NCBI RefSeq assembly: GCF_020278625.1
Contig: NZ_JADAKK010000040.1
Coordinates: forward strand, 1 to 6,814
DNA length: 6,814 nt
Direction of reading: 5' to 3'
DNA from: Wolbachia endosymbiont of Mansonella ozzardi
Lineage (GTDB): Bacteria > Pseudomonadota > Alphaproteobacteria > Rickettsiales > Anaplasmataceae
Under the pieces are notes generated by a model. It had not been told where the DNA came from, ran no database searches, and saw only the letters and a program-made list of their open reading frames with translations. Made by a program: the position numbers and the translations under genes. Positions 5,433-6,814 of this stretch are shown piece by piece (the stretch's first letter is position 1; each line of letters opens with the position of its first letter).

Positions 5433-6083
5433 ATGGCACGCAACAACTCTAACATGAAATTATCATACATAAGAGATTTATTCGCAAAGAAATACAAAAA
5501 AATAGAAGGATACTGTATTTTTGAAGAAAAGAAACACATCCAAATTAGTGCTGAAGAAGGAAAGCTGCTCAGTTTATTTATAAAAATCCATAAGGTAAAA
5601 AGTATCGTTGAAATTGGTACATTATATGGGTATTCATCGATTTGTATGGCAAAAGCTCTACCTGAATGTGGCCATATATACACAATAGAGAACAATCCTA
5701 AGCACTTAAGTATAGCAAAAAAAAATTTTAGTGCTTTCAATCTGAGCAATAAAATTACTTTAGTAGAAGGCAACGCATTGGAAAAACTGAATGAGTTGTC
5801 AGCAAAAGCACCGTTTGACATGACGTTCATTGATGCAGATAAAGGTGGCTATCCTAAATACTTAGATTGGGCAGAGCTTTATATTAAACAAGATGGGCTC
5901 ATTGTTGCAGATAACACTCTATTATTTAACACAGTGTTTTTAGAATCACCTCTAAAGGAAGTATCAGAAAAATCATGGCAGGCTATGAGAGAATTTAATC
6001 GTAGATTATCAGACGAAAAAAAATATTACTCTATATTAATTCCAACTGATGAAGGGATGACTGTAGCTTTAAAGTTAATATGA
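5433..6083 (+). CDS. Class I SAM-dependent O-methyltransferase (Methyltransf_3 / CCoAOMT-like)
   Basis: This soluble enzyme is expected to move a methyl group from S-adenosylmethionine to a hydroxyl, with a divalent metal. The 216-residue protein has the Rossmann methyltransferase motifs: motif I VEIGTLYGYSS (59-69), acidic YTIE (83-86, Glu86 for the ribose), VEGNALEKL (111-119), and the metal-site residues DADK (134-137) and DN (160-161), diagnostic of the caffeoyl-CoA O-methyltransferase-like family. The C-terminal strand pair SILIPTDEGMTVALKL (200-215) is also typical. Length is normal for the bacterial members. Substrates cannot be inferred: bacterial relatives act on catechols and other small molecules, and some on modified tRNA uridine (TrmR type). 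The N-terminus to about residue 8 is polar, and Met8 (5454) is an alternative start. There is no good Shine-Dalgarno. The stop is 1 bp from the stop of the opposing GST-like gene. Confidence 0.92.
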   Translation: MARNNSNMKLSYIRDLFAKKYKKIEGYCIFEEKKHIQISAEEGKLLSLFIKIHKVKSIVEIGTLYGYSSICMAKALPECGHIYTIENNPKHLSIAKKNFSAFNLSNKITLVEGNALEKLNELSAKAPFDMTFIDADKGGYPKYLDWAELYIKQDGLIVADNTLLFNTVFLESPLKEVSEKSWQAMREFNRRLSDEKKYYSILIPTDEGMTVALKLI

Positions 6084-6084
6084 G

Positions 6085-6738
6085 TTAAAAATCAAAGTCG
6101 GCATAATGCCTAGGAGGAGTTAATCCAGAAACTCTTTCTAATAACATTTCACGAAAACAAGGCCTTGACTTAACAATAGAGTACCATTCTTTTAAAATTC
6201 TACTTTTTTCCCATGGAAAACTATTTACATAGTCCATTACAGAGATATGTGACGCTAAAGTAATGTCAGCCAAAGTGAACTTATCGGTTGCAAGCCAAAC
6301 GTTTTTGCTAATTAAGTGTTCAATGTATTCTATATGGCAAGACAGATTATGCTGAGCTGCATGAAGAAACCTAGAGTCAGGAATGCGGTTAATTATTACT
6401 TTTTCGTTTATAATGTATTTAGTAACTTCGTTGTAAAACTTGTTATCAAACCAATTAACCAAAGCACGTATTTTAGACTTAACAACAGTAGACAAATCGA
6501 GCAATTTGATATCGCTGCTGTAAGTTTCTTCTAGATACTCACAAATAGCAGTGCTGTCTGTTATAATAAAATCGTTATCCATAAGTACTGGCACTTGTCC
6601 AGTTGGGTTAATCTCCATAAATTCATTCCTCTTCTCCCACGGATTCTCGTATACTAAATCACAACCTAACTTTTTCTCCTTGAGAAGAGCTCTAACCTTT
6701 CGTGAGAACGGACAAAGAGAGAAGTGATATAAAATCAT
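6085..6738 (-). CDS. Glutathione S-transferase-fold protein, probably FzlA-like
   Basis: The 217-residue protein has an N-terminal thioredoxin-like GST domain (1 to about 75) and a helical C-terminal domain. Visible motifs are LCPFSRKVR (8-16), NPTGQVPVL (44-52, cis-Pro50), DSTAICEYLEE (61-71), WFDNKFYNEVT (96-106), the N-capping box TDKFTLADI (151-159) and the tail PPRHYADFDF (208-217). The WFDxKFYxEVT segment and the YADxDF terminus fit an alphaproteobacterial group that includes, to my recollection, Caulobacter FzlA. FzlA is a GST-like protein without GST activity that binds FtsZ and drives constriction, and its C-terminus is functionally important. A division role is therefore plausible; a simple detoxifying or stringent-starvation-like GST is the alternative. 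There is no signal peptide, so it is cytoplasmic. The start ATG lacks a clear Shine-Dalgarno. It is convergent with the methyltransferase gene. Confidence 0.9.
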   Translation of the reverse strand: MILYHFSLCPFSRKVRALLKEKKLGCDLVYENPWEKRNEFMEINPTGQVPVLMDNDFIITDSTAICEYLEETYSSDIKLLDLSTVVKSKIRALVNWFDNKFYNEVTKYIINEKVIINRIPDSRFLHAAQHNLSCHIEYIEHLISKNVWLATDKFTLADITLASHISVMDYVNSFPWEKSRILKEWYSIVKSRPCFREMLLERVSGLTPPRHYADFDF

Positions 6739-6775
6739 AATCAGTTTATATATATAATTTATGTAACCCCAACTA

Positions 6776-6791
6776 ATTATAGACTATTATA
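6776..6791 (-). promoter_or_regulatory. Candidate -10 boxes upstream of the GST-like gene
   Basis: Two perfect TATAAT boxes occur on the minus strand, at 6791-6786 and 6781-6776, 10 bp apart. The first has only TTTTTA (6814-6809) at 17-bp spacing, and the second has no good -35. Starts would fall near 6779 or 6769, giving leaders of 30-40 nt. The upstream end of the promoter may lie beyond the window. Confidence 0.35.
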
Positions 6792-6814
6792 GGATACACC
6801 TTGCTAAATAAAAA

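Noticed and set aside
5417..5830. Minus-strand 137-codon open frame
   Set aside because: It is antisense to the methyltransferase, whose SAM and metal motifs fall in the same interval, and it has no recognisable domain.
6316..6534. Plus-strand 72-codon open frame
   Set aside because: It is antisense to the GST-like gene and shows no independent support.
1..6814. CRISPR array, insertion sequence, prophage or toxin cassette
   Set aside because: I saw no regularly spaced direct repeats, transposase motifs or phage genes; the only mobile-type sequence is the palindromic element in folC.

Overview
The window looks like chromosomal DNA of Wolbachia (Alphaproteobacteria, Rickettsiales). It is AT-rich, carries a small-genome gene set typical of the order, and has a Wolbachia-type palindromic repeat inserted in frame in a housekeeping gene. 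The species call is inference, but the repeat supports it well.

Layout. Positions 1-188 are non-coding, with a terminator-like hairpin and a promoter-like site, both on the minus strand. A minus-strand block follows. In transcription order it holds a dead mlaC gene (3352 to 2783, two in-frame stops), folC (2765 to 1398) and an aspartate kinase, lysC (1334 to 189). Spacing is 17 bp between mlaC and folC and 63 bp between folC and lysC, so one transcript is likely. The 303-bp space 3353-3655 holds a leftward promoter for that block. It also holds a good rightward promoter that fires straight into a roughly 157-nt sequence able to close on itself through a long paired stem; I read this as a probable 6S RNA (ssrS). 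Next on the plus strand are a Coq10/RatA-like START-domain gene (3656-4105) and a secreted DsbA-family thiol oxidoreductase (4171-4881). A small unrecognised helical protein lies on the minus strand (4908-5186). After an extremely AT-rich divergent spacer comes a SAM-dependent O-methyltransferase (5433-6083, plus), tail to tail with a GST-fold protein (6085-6738, minus) that has features of the alphaproteobacterial division protein FzlA.

How the genes fit together. Several are envelope-related: aspartate kinase feeds diaminopimelate for the lipid II precursor, DsbA folds periplasmic proteins, MlaC (now lost) carried phospholipid between membranes, and an FzlA-like protein would act with FtsZ. 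FolC supplies polyglutamylated folate. The methyltransferase is not tied to a pathway by its neighbours. The items most worth following up are the candidate 6S RNA, the in-frame palindromic element in folC, and the mlaC pseudogene.
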